17,286 nucleotides of DNA from Clostridium sp. CAG:594 (GTDB lineage: Bacteria; Bacillota_I; Bacilli_A; RF39; UBA660), in the NCBI GenBank assembly GCA_000434835.1, contig FR881461.1, positions 1 to 17,286 of the forward strand, given 5' to 3'. Under the pieces are notes generated by a model, which did no database searches, was not told the origin of the DNA, and saw only the letters and a program-made list of their open reading frames with translations. Both the position numbers and the translations under genes were made by a program. Below, one piece after another: positions 7,494 through 15,436 of the stretch (position 1 is the stretch's first letter; each line of letters opens with the position of its first letter).

Positions 7494-8809
7494 AGTTTAT
7501 ATGAATTATCTTCAGTTTTATTAAAATCACTTATATTAAACATTTCTCTAATTATACTGTTAAACTCATCTATTATCATATCTACACCTTTTGATAATGA
7601 CACTTTAATATCATCCATCTTCATACCTGTAAAATTAGATAATTCTTCAATGCTTTTTCCCGGATAATTAAGCTTTAAAAATAAAATGTTGTAGTCGTTT
7701 TTATTAAGTTTCTTAATTACATCCATAAAGTATGGATCACTAACCAACTCAAACAATTTTAAATATATTTCATTTTCATCTATTTTATGTTCCTTAGTAT
7801 CTTTTTTGCATTCTTTTGTAATTTTACTTTCTATTTTTTCTTGCTCTTGAATTGTTTTAGTATCTTCACCCATATTAACTTCATTTTTAGCGTCTAATTT
7901 TATTTCTAATTGCTTCTCATTTAAAACGTTTTTAGAATGTTCTTTTTTAACATCCTTATCATTACTATTTTTTTCTTTTCCAGATAAAATATTGATAAGG
8001 GCCTTTTTAGCTAAACTATAAGAAGTATTTTCTCCTTTGGTAAATTCACCACGCTTTTTAATACCTTTTTTAATATCACCATTCCACTTCTTTAATATAA
8101 TATTTTTTTGTTTATCGGTTAACTTTTCAAAGGCTTTATCTATATCATACGGACTATAGCCATTAAACATATCATAAAAAGCACTACTTTCTTTTTGATT
8201 GTTATTATTCTTCTTTTCTTCAAGTAATTTGCTTATCTTGTCACAAGCATTTTTATACTCTGGAGTATTAATGATATCACGTTTTGGGTAAGGACCATTT
8301 AAATAACCCTTCCAAGCACTAATTATTACCTCACTATCTGCAATATCTAACTTAGAATTTATTATTTCATCAATTTCTTCTTTTGATGCATTAAATTCAG
8401 AATAAAAATTTCTTTTTCTACTCATATTATCATCTCCCTTTGTTTCAGTCTTTTTTTCATTACTTTCACTTTTTTCTTTGATTAGTTTAGTGTACACTTT
8501 AGTTTTAACACTTTCTTCTTGTGGCAAGGATTTAGATACCGCCTTAGTTTCTTTTGATGAATTATATTCTTCATATTGTTTTGCTATACCCTTACATATC
8601 TCATTACTATCTTTTAGAATTTTAACAGCATTATAACTAAACCATACACCCATATAAGCGCCATCACTAAACTTTGGTCTTATCCTACTATAATCAAATT
8701 TATTTTCATCTTGACATTCATAAAACTCTTTTAGTTTCCAAAGATTTTCATCATTAACAAACGTAACTGGAGTATCTTCTCTTGTTAAAGAAGATTCAAC
8801 TTTTTTCAT
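7487..8809 (-). CDS. Unrecognised protein with HA-like N-terminus and sigma region-4-like C-terminus
   Basis: I do not recognise this 440-residue, lysine- and glutamate-rich protein as a family. Near residues 24-62 the spacing of Trp24, FDYSRIRP, SDGAYMGVWF and Asn60 resembles a helicase-associated (HA) domain. Two central segments, about 145-196 and 222-276, share an I-D start, an II...W.G core and a later K-R and Tyr. They may be diverged copies of one helical domain. The C-terminus (about 350-422) reads like sigma-70 region 4, with LNKNDYNILFLKLNYPGKSIEEL followed in register by a recognition-helix-like part. These parts are joined by low-complexity linkers, so a DNA- or RNA-polymerase-binding role is conceivable but unproven. 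The start is the ATG at 8809 with AGGAGATG upstream; an in-frame TTG 27 bases earlier lacks such a site. A second strong start signal lies inside, at 8425. It has its own promoter and terminator. Confidence 0.7.
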   Translation of the reverse strand: MKKVESSLTREDTPVTFVNDENLWKLKEFYECQDENKFDYSRIRPKFSDGAYMGVWFSYNAVKILKDSNEICKGIAKQYEEYNSSKETKAVSKSLPQEESVKTKVYTKLIKEKSESNEKKTETKGDDNMSRKRNFYSEFNASKEEIDEIINSKLDIADSEVIISAWKGYLNGPYPKRDIINTPEYKNACDKISKLLEEKKNNNNQKESSAFYDMFNGYSPYDIDKAFEKLTDKQKNIILKKWNGDIKKGIKKRGEFTKGENTSYSLAKKALINILSGKEKNSNDKDVKKEHSKNVLNEKQLEIKLDAKNEVNMGEDTKTIQEQEKIESKITKECKKDTKEHKIDENEIYLKLFELVSDPYFMDVIKKLNKNDYNILFLKLNYPGKSIEELSNFTGMKMDDIKVSLSKGVDMIIDEFNSIIREMFNISDFNKTEDNSYKLR

Positions 8810-8849
8810 TATTTCATCTCCTAACTGCAACGTCAATTAAATTATTTTT

Positions 8850-8858
8850 ATTATATCA
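8850..8858 (-). promoter_or_regulatory. Extended -10 promoter of the unrecognised gene
   Basis: TGA followed by TATAAT (8855-8850) lies directly after the dnaJ terminator tail and about 40 bases before the ATG at 8809. No good -35 is visible, as is common for extended -10 promoters. Confidence 0.55.
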
Positions 8859-8884
8859 AAAAAAGCTTACCTTTGGTAAACTTT
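8858..8884 (-). terminator. Terminator of the heat-shock operon
   Basis: AAAGTTTACC (8884-8875) pairs with GGTAAGCTTT (8871-8862), ten pairs with one G-U, around an AAA loop, followed by T to 8858. The stem begins at the last base of the dnaJ stop codon. Confidence 0.85.
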
Positions 8885-10026
8885 TATTTACTTTTTGATA
8901 AATATTTTTCAAACGTATTAAAATCACTAGTTTTTAAGTTTGTTAAAGCAAGTTCTTCTAATAGTTTCTTTTGTTTTCTATCTAGTTTAGTTGGAGTTAT
9001 AACTTTTATAACAACAAACATATCACCAGTACCACGTTTTGCTGGACTCTTTAAGCCCTTACCTTTAAGTCTATGTCTATCACCTGTTTGACTGCCTTGA
9101 GGAACCGTTAATATTACGTTACCATCAAGTGTTGGAACTTCTTTTTTACATCCTAGTGCAGCTTCTGTAATGGTAAGTGGTAAAGTTACGAATAGATTAT
9201 TATCATCTCTTCTAAATAATGGGTGTTCTTTTACTTTTATTTCGATATAAACATCTCCATTTGGACCACCATTTTCTCCTGCTGGACCTTTACCTGCTAC
9301 TCTTAAGTGGTCACCAGTATCAACTCCTGCTGGAACGTTTACTATGATGTTTTTCTTAACACGTTTTTTACCAGTTCCGCGGCAAGTTGTACATTTTTTT
9401 GTATATGTTTCACCCGTTCCACCGCAAGTAGGACAAGGTCTTTGTGTAATAAATGCTCCTAAAATACTTCTTTGCTGTTCTTTTATATATCCTGTTCCTT
9501 TACAATCAGGACAAGTCTTAATGCCAGTTCCGCCTTTTCCATCACAGTCTGGACATTTATCATCAATGTTTAATGAAACCGTTGTTTTAGTTCCAAATGC
9601 TGCCTCTTCAAAATCCATCTCAAATATTACATTAATATCTGGACCCTTTGTTTTTCTTGCGGCATTTGATGCTCTTCCGCCTCCAAAGAACGATGAATCT
9701 CCTCCAAAGCCAAAGCCTGCTCCAAATATATCTTTAAATATATCTGATGCATCAAAGTCTTCGAATCCAGAGAATCCTCCAGCAGCTCCTCCAAAGCCTC
9801 CGTTTTGATCAAATGCTGCATGACCAAATCTATCATATTTATCTCTTTTTTCTTTATCTGATAATACTGAGTATGCTTCTTGTACTTCCTTAAATTTTTC
9901 TGCTGCGTCTTTTTCCTTAGAAACATCTGGATGATATTTCTTAGCTAACTTTCTAAACGCGCTTTTAATTTCGGCATCAGTTGCAGTTTTAGAAACACCA
10001 AGTACTTCATAATAGTCTTTCTTCAT
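8884..10026 (-). CDS. dnaJ: Chaperone DnaJ (Hsp40)
   Basis: DnaJ delivers unfolded clients to DnaK and stimulates its ATPase in the cytoplasm. The 380-residue protein has the full type I layout. The J domain has HPD at 32-34, and the Gly/Phe-rich region spans about 77-117. Four CXXCXGXG zinc repeats use Cys158/161, 172/175, 198/201 and 212/215. The C-terminal substrate-binding domains run to the end, with GDVYIEIKV and GTGDMFVVIKV strands typical of the family. The ATG start at 10026 is preceded by TAGGAGG, somewhat far away at about 12 bases, which overlaps the stop of pepF. It is the last gene of the CIRCE-controlled operon and is followed by a strong terminator. Confidence 0.97.
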   Translation of the reverse strand: MKKDYYEVLGVSKTATDAEIKSAFRKLAKKYHPDVSKEKDAAEKFKEVQEAYSVLSDKEKRDKYDRFGHAAFDQNGGFGGAAGGFSGFEDFDASDIFKDIFGAGFGFGGDSSFFGGGRASNAARKTKGPDINVIFEMDFEEAAFGTKTTVSLNIDDKCPDCDGKGGTGIKTCPDCKGTGYIKEQQRSILGAFITQRPCPTCGGTGETYTKKCTTCRGTGKKRVKKNIIVNVPAGVDTGDHLRVAGKGPAGENGGPNGDVYIEIKVKEHPLFRRDDNNLFVTLPLTITEAALGCKKEVPTLDGNVILTVPQGSQTGDRHRLKGKGLKSPAKRGTGDMFVVIKVITPTKLDRKQKKLLEELALTNLKTSDFNTFEKYLSKSK

Positions 10027-10042
10027 ACTTCTAAAATACCTC

Positions 10043-11845
10043 CTAACTATTATATATGTCTTTAAATTCCTTTAAATATTTTTCAAAAGTCTTAATGGCT
10101 GATAAAACAACGGACTTGCTATTTAAATTAACGCCTGCTATTTTAAGTTCATCTAAAGGATACATAGAACCACCTGTTTTTAAGAAGTTTATATAGTTTT
10201 CTAGTGCGCCTTCTTTATTATTTAAAATACCATCTACAATATAACTTGCTGCTGATATTCCAGTTGCGTATTTATACACATAGAAGTTGTAGTAAAAATG
10301 TGGTATTCTAGCCCATTCATACCTAATTAAGTCGTCACATAAAACATTTGGTCCAAAGTATTTTTTAACTAGGTTGTAATATGTATTTGATAATAGTTCA
10401 CTAGTTAAAACCTCGCCTTTTTCTCTTAATTTATGAGTTTCTTTTTCAAATTCTGCAAACATTGTTTGTCTGTATAATGTTGCCTTATATAAATCTAAAA
10501 TATGATTTATAATAGCTAGTTTTTCATCTTTATTCTTAGAGTTTTTAAGCATATAATTTGCAAGTAAAAGCTCGTTAACAGTTGATGCAACTTCTGCTAC
10601 AAATATCTCATATGATGAATATTGATATGGGTTATTTTTGCAAGATAAGTATGTATGCATAGAGTGTCCAAGTTCATGAGCTAGCGTTGATACATCATTT
10701 AACGTTCCTTCAAAGTTTAATAAAACGTATGGATTAACATCAAAATTACCTGATGAATATGCGCCTGACCTCTTACCTTTACTATGATAAATATCTATCC
10801 ATTTTTCATCAAAGGCTTTCTTTAAGTTTTTTACGTATTTATCCCCTAAAACGCTTAAAGCATCTATTACTATTTCTTTTGCTTCATCAAATGAATATTT
10901 TTTATCTATCTTATTTATTATTTCAACATAAGTATCATACATGTGAAGGTGATCAAGAGAAAGTATTTCCTTTTTTAAGTCATAATAATCATATAATACA
11001 TTCATATTATCATTAACAACTTTTATTAAGTTGTTATAAATATCTACTGGTACGTTATCAGAATATAAAGAGGCACTAATTGCACTATCATAATTTCTTA
11101 TTTTAGCTAATACAACGTTATTTTCTACCTCACCCTTATAAGTAGATGTTATAGTTCTTATGTATTTCTTATACTTATTATGAAGCATCTCAAAAGCTTT
11201 TTTTCGTACACTTCTATCTTTTGATTTTATGAATAATGAGTAATTACTTTCGTTGAACTTAACTTTATTACCTTTTTCATCAGTGATATAATCATATTCA
11301 AAATCAGAATCAGTTAATGCTTCATAAGTCTCTTCTGGGTTAGATAGACACTTTGATAAATTTGATAACATCTTTTCTTTTTCTTCATCTAACGTGTGAT
11401 TTTTAAACCTATATATATTTTCAATACTAAATCTATAATCTTCTAACTTTTCTTCATCTTTATAAAACGTATTTAATTTTTCTTCATCTAGTTTTAATAT
11501 TTCAGGAACAACAAAAGATGATAATTCATTATATTTAGTAAATAAATCAGAAACTTTATTTGTCATTACTTTATATTTTTCATCTAAAGTATCAGCATCA
11601 TAATTTAGATGTGCATAGTAATATATTTTTTCTAATTTTCTTGATACTTCTTCATCATATTTTAAATATTCATAAAGCTTTTTACCATTACTAAGAAAAC
11701 TGTCTTTATACTCCAAAACTTTTAATATTTTCTCTTTTACATCATCAAAATCTTTTTGCCACTCTTTTTCATCTTTATATATCTTTGTTAAATCCCATTT
11801 ATACTTATCTTCAATTTCACATCTTAATTTTTCTTCTTTAGCCAT
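10043..11845 (-). CDS. pepF: Oligoendopeptidase F (M3B zinc metallopeptidase)
   Basis: PepF-type enzymes cut short peptides internally in the cytoplasm and help recycle peptides. The 600-residue length is typical. The zinc site is AHELGHSMH, with His390, Glu391 and His394, and the third ligand is Glu418 in FVAEVAST. The flanking SSGNFDVNPYVLLNF and the C-terminal IRYEWARIPHFYYNFYVYKYAT match the M3B family. The ATG start at 11845 has AGGAGAG close upstream. The gene sits between dnaK and dnaJ, with its stop overlapping the dnaJ ribosome site, so it should be made with the chaperones. This placement is not the common hrcA-grpE-dnaK-dnaJ order and hints at disposal of peptides produced during heat stress (inference). 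A hairpin without U-tract separates it from dnaK and could alter its level. Confidence 0.95.
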   Translation of the reverse strand: MAKEEKLRCEIEDKYKWDLTKIYKDEKEWQKDFDDVKEKILKVLEYKDSFLSNGKKLYEYLKYDEEVSRKLEKIYYYAHLNYDADTLDEKYKVMTNKVSDLFTKYNELSSFVVPEILKLDEEKLNTFYKDEEKLEDYRFSIENIYRFKNHTLDEEKEKMLSNLSKCLSNPEETYEALTDSDFEYDYITDEKGNKVKFNESNYSLFIKSKDRSVRKKAFEMLHNKYKKYIRTITSTYKGEVENNVVLAKIRNYDSAISASLYSDNVPVDIYNNLIKVVNDNMNVLYDYYDLKKEILSLDHLHMYDTYVEIINKIDKKYSFDEAKEIVIDALSVLGDKYVKNLKKAFDEKWIDIYHSKGKRSGAYSSGNFDVNPYVLLNFEGTLNDVSTLAHELGHSMHTYLSCKNNPYQYSSYEIFVAEVASTVNELLLANYMLKNSKNKDEKLAIINHILDLYKATLYRQTMFAEFEKETHKLREKGEVLTSELLSNTYYNLVKKYFGPNVLCDDLIRYEWARIPHFYYNFYVYKYATGISAASYIVDGILNNKEGALENYINFLKTGGSMYPLDELKIAGVNLNSKSVVLSAIKTFEKYLKEFKDIYNS

Positions 11846-11868
11846 AGACTCTCCTTTTTATTTAAGCA

Positions 11869-11899
11869 TAAAGTTCTAGCTTTAAATGCTAGAACTTTA
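11869..11899 (-). other. Perfect 12-bp hairpin between dnaK and pepF
   Basis: TAAAGTTCTAGC (11869-11880) and its exact complement (11888-11899) enclose a 7-base loop. On the minus strand the stem is followed by ATGCTTAAAT, not a T run, so it does not look like a simple terminator. It may protect the 3' end of the upstream message, act as a processing site, or cause partial attenuation. Confidence 0.7.
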
Positions 11900-11912
11900 C
11901 TACTATTATTTA

Positions 11913-13730
11913 TTATTTTTTCTCTTCAAATTCTGCGTCTACTACTTCGTCTTCGTTTGATTTATCGCTTTTTGTACTTGCCTCTTCTTGAGCTTTTTTA
12001 TTAGCTTCTTCATATACCTTAGCGCCTAATTTCATTGCTTCTTCTTGAAGTTTAGATGTTGCATCTTTAATCTTATCTACATCTTCACTTTCAAGTTCCT
12101 TCTTTAGATCAGAAACTAATTTTTCTGCAGTATCTTTATCTTTAGCATCTACTTTATCGCCTAAATCCTTAATAGCTTTTTCAGTTGTAAAGATCATTTG
12201 GTCAGCTTCGTTTCTAGCATCTGCTAAAGCCTTCTTCTTTTCATCAGCATCTTTGTTTTCTTCTGCTTCTTTACGCATCTTTTCTATTTCTTCATCTGAT
12301 AGGTTTGTTGATGCAGTAATTGTAATAGCCTGCTCTTTACCAGTTCCTAAATCTTTTGCTTTAACGTTTACGATACCATTAGCATCGATATCAAATGTAA
12401 CTTCAATTTGTGGAACTCCTCTTGGTGCTGGTGGAATGTTTGTTAATTGGAATCTACCAAGTGTTTTGTTATCACTTGCCATTGGTCTTTCACCTTGAAG
12501 TACGTGTATGTCAACTGCTGGTTGATTATCTGCTGCGGTTGAGAATACTTGAGATTTTGAAGTTGGTATTGTAGTGTTTCTTTCGATTAATGGAGTCATA
12601 ACATTACCCATTGTTTCAATACCTAGTGAAAGTGGTGTAACATCAAGTAATACTATGTCGTTAACATCTCCGGTTAACACACCACCTTGAATAGCAGCTC
12701 CCATAGCAACTACTTCATCAGGGTTAACACCTTTAGATGGTTCTTTACCTAATTCTTTCTTAATTAATTCTTGAACCTTTAAAATACGTGTTGAACCACC
12801 TACTAATAATACTTTATCAATGTCACTAGCAGATAATTTAGCATCCTTTAAAGCCTTTCTTACAGGTTCTAGAGTAGATTCTGTTAAATCATCAGTTAAA
12901 GACTCGAATTTAGCTCTTGAAAGTGATGTTTCAAAGTTAATAACACCATCTTTTCCTTGTGCTAAGAATGGTAATGAAATTTGTGTCATAGTCATACCAG
13001 ATAAGTCTTTCTTAGCTTTTTCTGCTGCATCTTGTAATCTTTGCATAGCCATTTTATCACTTGATAAATCAACGCCATGTTCATTTTTAATTTCTTCTAC
13101 TAAGAAGTCAACTATTCTTTGGTCATAGTCATCTCCACCTAAGTGGTTATTACCAGATGTTGATTTAACTTCGAATACACCATCACCTAATTCAAGGATT
13201 GATACGTCAAATGTTCCACCACCTAAGTCATAAACTAAGATAGTTTGTGTTTGTTCTTGTTTATCAAGACCATATGCAAGTGATGCTGCAGTAGGTTCGT
13301 TTATGATTCTTTCAACTGTAAGTCCTGCAATTTTACCTGCGTTTTTAGTAGCTTGTCTTTGTGCATCATTAAAGTATGCTGGAACAGTAATTACCGCTCT
13401 ATCTACTTTTTCTCCTAAATAGCTTTCTGCAGTTTTCTTTAAATCTCCTAAGATCATTGCAGATACCTCTTCTGGAGTGTATTCTTTACCATTTGCTTTT
13501 ACCTTTTTATCAGTACCCATTAATCTTTTTATTGATCTTATTGTATCAGGATTGATTACCATCTGTCTTTTAGCTGCGCCACCAACAATAATCTTTCCAT
13601 CTTTAAATGCTACTACTGATGGAGTTGTTCTTTCACCTTCAGCATTAGCGATAACCTTTGCTTCGCCACCTTCTAAGACAGCAACGCACGAATTTGTTGT
13701 ACCTAAATCTATACCTATTATTTTACTCAT
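11913..13730 (-). CDS. dnaK: Chaperone DnaK (Hsp70)
   Basis: DnaK is the central ATP-driven folding chaperone, working with DnaJ and GrpE. The 605-residue protein has the nucleotide-binding domain with IGIDLGTTNS (residues 5-14) and VYDLGGGTFDVS, and the linker VLLDVTPLSLG (about 360-370). A substrate-binding domain and a charged lid follow, ending VVDAEFEEKK. The N-lobe lacks the insertion of about two dozen residues seen in Gram-negative DnaK, as in Bacillota. I place the start at the ATG at 13730. Its ribosome site GAGAGG is ten bases away, whereas the in-frame ATG at 13739 lies almost on top of that site. The residues from this ATG, MSKIIGIDLG, match the family N-terminus. It follows grpE within the operon; downstream lie a hairpin and pepF. 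Confidence 0.97.
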   Translation of the reverse strand: MSKIIGIDLGTTNSCVAVLEGGEAKVIANAEGERTTPSVVAFKDGKIIVGGAAKRQMVINPDTIRSIKRLMGTDKKVKANGKEYTPEEVSAMILGDLKKTAESYLGEKVDRAVITVPAYFNDAQRQATKNAGKIAGLTVERIINEPTAASLAYGLDKQEQTQTILVYDLGGGTFDVSILELGDGVFEVKSTSGNNHLGGDDYDQRIVDFLVEEIKNEHGVDLSSDKMAMQRLQDAAEKAKKDLSGMTMTQISLPFLAQGKDGVINFETSLSRAKFESLTDDLTESTLEPVRKALKDAKLSASDIDKVLLVGGSTRILKVQELIKKELGKEPSKGVNPDEVVAMGAAIQGGVLTGDVNDIVLLDVTPLSLGIETMGNVMTPLIERNTTIPTSKSQVFSTAADNQPAVDIHVLQGERPMASDNKTLGRFQLTNIPPAPRGVPQIEVTFDIDANGIVNVKAKDLGTGKEQAITITASTNLSDEEIEKMRKEAEENKDADEKKKALADARNEADQMIFTTEKAIKDLGDKVDAKDKDTAEKLVSDLKKELESEDVDKIKDATSKLQEEAMKLGAKVYEEANKKAQEEASTKSDKSNEDEVVDAEFEEKK

Positions 13731-13748
13731 ATTTATCATTCCTCTCTT

Positions 13749-14324
13749 TTATTTATTTACTTTAACCATCGCTGGTCTAATTAATTTATCTTTTAGCATA
13801 TATCCCTTTTGATATACCTCTAAAACTATGTCACTTTCTTTATCCTTCTCTTCAGCAGTCATAACGGCTTGCTCTAAAGAAGGATCAAACTTCTTACCTA
13901 AACATTCTATTTCACTAACACCATGCTTATTTAATGCAGAAATTAATCCTTGATGAACCATTTTCATTCCATCTATAAACTTTTTAGCTTCTTCACCCAC
14001 GTTTTCATTCATGCTAACCGCTCTTTCAAAATTATCTAAAACAGGTAAAATTTCAAGAATTAATCCTTCGTTTGCGTACTTTAGCATTTTCTCTGTTTCT
14101 TCATCTTTTCTTTTACGATAATTAATTAACTCTGCTTGATGTCTTAACGCACGCTCTTCAGCATCAGAAGCCTTTTTATTTATTGCTTCTACTTCTTCCT
14201 TAGTAAGCTTTATAACATCTTCTGTTTCTTTATTTTTATTATGCTTTTTATCTTTATGGTCTTTTTCTTCTTTTATATTCATATCTTTATTTATTTCTTC
14301 ATTATTCTTTTTTTCTTCTGTCAT
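13749..14324 (-). CDS. grpE: GrpE nucleotide exchange factor
   Basis: GrpE releases ADP from DnaK, completing the chaperone cycle. The 191-residue protein begins with a charged, probably disordered segment (1-40) and continues into a long coiled coil (about 45-85) containing AEERALRHQAELINYRKR. It ends in the conserved beta domain, with KFDPSLEQAV and GYMLKDKLIRPAMVKV, which is the GrpE signature region. Length and domain order are normal. The ATG start at 14324 has AGAAAGGT upstream, overlapping the hrcA stop, and only 4 bases separate the two genes, so translation is probably coupled. It is the second gene of the CIRCE-controlled operon. Confidence 0.96.
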   Translation of the reverse strand: MTEEKKNNEEINKDMNIKEEKDHKDKKHNKNKETEDVIKLTKEEVEAINKKASDAEERALRHQAELINYRKRKDEETEKMLKYANEGLILEILPVLDNFERAVSMNENVGEEAKKFIDGMKMVHQGLISALNKHGVSEIECLGKKFDPSLEQAVMTAEEKDKESDIVLEVYQKGYMLKDKLIRPAMVKVNK

Positions 14325-14328
14325 ATTT

Positions 14329-15315
14329 TTACCTTTCTATGTTTTGCTTTATATAGTTAAGTAGTGATACGACCTTTTCATAATCCATTCTCTTAGGTCC
14401 TACTATCGCAATTGTGCCTTCTTCACCATTTATATCATACTTAGTCTTAATAACCGACACATCATCATCAAAATTATTTTCATGACCAATATATACGTTT
14501 ATATCATTACAATCGGCTTCTATTTTCTTAACCATATTTTCATCGTCAAATTTATTAAGTATTTCTTTTACTTTTGCTACGCTATCAAATTCCCTATAAT
14601 CAAGTAATTTTGTTCTACCTGCCATATGCATATGACTCTTATAAGAAAACTCATTAAACGCATTATAAAAGGCCTGATATAAAGCTTCATGAGATTTAAC
14701 ATAATTACCAATTATTGGCTTAATCTCAAATTCAAGTTTAGCAGAAACCTCATCAAGTGGTGTTCCAACAAGAAGTTTATTAATTAATTCAACTACCTTT
14801 TTAACTTCATTAGGTGATACTTTGCCTACATTAAGTTCTTTATGCTCAACATGCCCTTTATCCGTTATAACAATTGCTATTACCTTATTTTCATTAAAAG
14901 GTATCGTCTCAACTTCCTTTAGTTTATTTTCAGCACTAGATGCTCCTAAAACAAGTGAAGTACAATTAGTTATTTCCGATATAATTTCCATACTTCTTGT
15001 AATTACATCTGATAAAACAAGTCCTTTATTATCAAATATAGTTTGAAGTTTTAAAACTTCCTCACCTGTCATTTTTTTTGGTTCCATCAAATTATCAACG
15101 TAATAACGGTATCCCATTTCACTAGGCACACGACCAGATGACGTATGAGTTTTTTCAAGATAACCCATATCTTCTAAAGATGCCATCTCGTTTCTTATGG
15201 TTGCAGATGAACAATTAAGTTTATCACACAATAAAGAAGAACCAACAGGATTAGCAGTTTTAATGTACTCTTCTACAATCAGCTTAAGAAGTTCTTTTCT
15301 TCTTTCACTTAGCAA
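14329..15315 (-). CDS. hrcA: Heat-inducible transcription repressor HrcA
   Basis: HrcA binds CIRCE operators to hold down heat-shock genes and is kept active by GroE in model Bacillota. The 328-residue protein has an N-terminal winged helix, with PVGSSLL, SSATIRNEM and KTHTSSGRVPSEMGYRYYVD, followed by the GAF-like dimerisation region. It ends in the EGTIAIVGPKRMDY segment characteristic of HrcA. I prefer a TTG start at 15315, giving MLSERRKELL, which fits the family N-terminus (MLTDRQ in Bacillus, from memory). AAGAAGGTGAT is suitably spaced before it. The longer in-frame GTG at 15324 is itself part of that ribosome site. The gene is first in the operon under its own operator, so it is autoregulated. 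The weak start codon may keep repressor levels low. Confidence 0.95.
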   Translation of the reverse strand: MLSERRKELLKLIVEEYIKTANPVGSSLLCDKLNCSSATIRNEMASLEDMGYLEKTHTSSGRVPSEMGYRYYVDNLMEPKKMTGEEVLKLQTIFDNKGLVLSDVITRSMEIISEITNCTSLVLGASSAENKLKEVETIPFNENKVIAIVITDKGHVEHKELNVGKVSPNEVKKVVELINKLLVGTPLDEVSAKLEFEIKPIIGNYVKSHEALYQAFYNAFNEFSYKSHMHMAGRTKLLDYREFDSVAKVKEILNKFDDENMVKKIEADCNDINVYIGHENNFDDDVSVIKTKYDINGEEGTIAIVGPKRMDYEKVVSLLNYIKQNIER

Positions 15316-15347
15316 GTTTATCACCTTCTTTTTTGTAGTCTAACAGT

Positions 15348-15376
15348 ATTATAATATGCATCTTTAGCAATGTCAA
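15348..15376 (-). promoter_or_regulatory. Consensus sigma-A promoter of the heat-shock operon
   Basis: TTGACA (15376-15371), a spacer of exactly 17 and TATAAT (15353-15348) match the consensus at every position. This is the only clear promoter here with a perfect -35 and without an extended -10. It lies within and just downstream of the CIRCE operator. Confidence 0.92.
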
Positions 15377-15390
15377 TACTAGAGTGCTAA
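15364..15390 (-). promoter_or_regulatory. CIRCE operator (HrcA binding site)
   Basis: On the minus strand TTAGCACTC (15390-15382), a 9-base spacer and CATTGCTAA (15372-15364) match TTAGCACTC-N9-GAGTGCTAA. The first arm is perfect; the second keeps TGCTAA but has CAT in place of GAG. The site overlaps the -35 element, so bound HrcA would block RNA polymerase directly. Confidence 0.93.
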
Positions 15391-15409
15391 ATATTTATTA
15401 AAATTTATT

Positions 15410-15436
15410 AAAAAAAGATAGTTTTTAACTATCTTT
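15410..15436 (-). terminator. Terminator of the BspA-like gene
   Basis: AAAGATAGT (15436-15428) pairs perfectly with ACTATCTTT (15422-15414) around a 5-base loop, followed by T to 15410. The stem begins inside the stop codon of the repeat protein and ends 20 bases before the CIRCE operator. Confidence 0.85.

Noticed and set aside
7487..8809. Calling this gene a sigma factor
   Set aside because: Only a region-4-like C-terminus is apparent; no region 2 with -10 recognition and core-binding sequence is visible.
8810..8836. Longer start (TTG at 8836) for the unrecognised gene
   Set aside because: No ribosome site precedes it, and AGGAGATG sits directly before the ATG at 8809.
9344..9808. Plus-strand open frame rich in Pro, Val and Phe opposite dnaJ
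   Set aside because: It is the antisense of the Gly/Phe and zinc-repeat region of dnaJ, has no ribosome site and matches no family.
13477..13812. Plus-strand open frame opposite the start of dnaK and end of grpE
   Set aside because: It overlaps conserved chaperone coding sequence in antisense and lacks a start signal.
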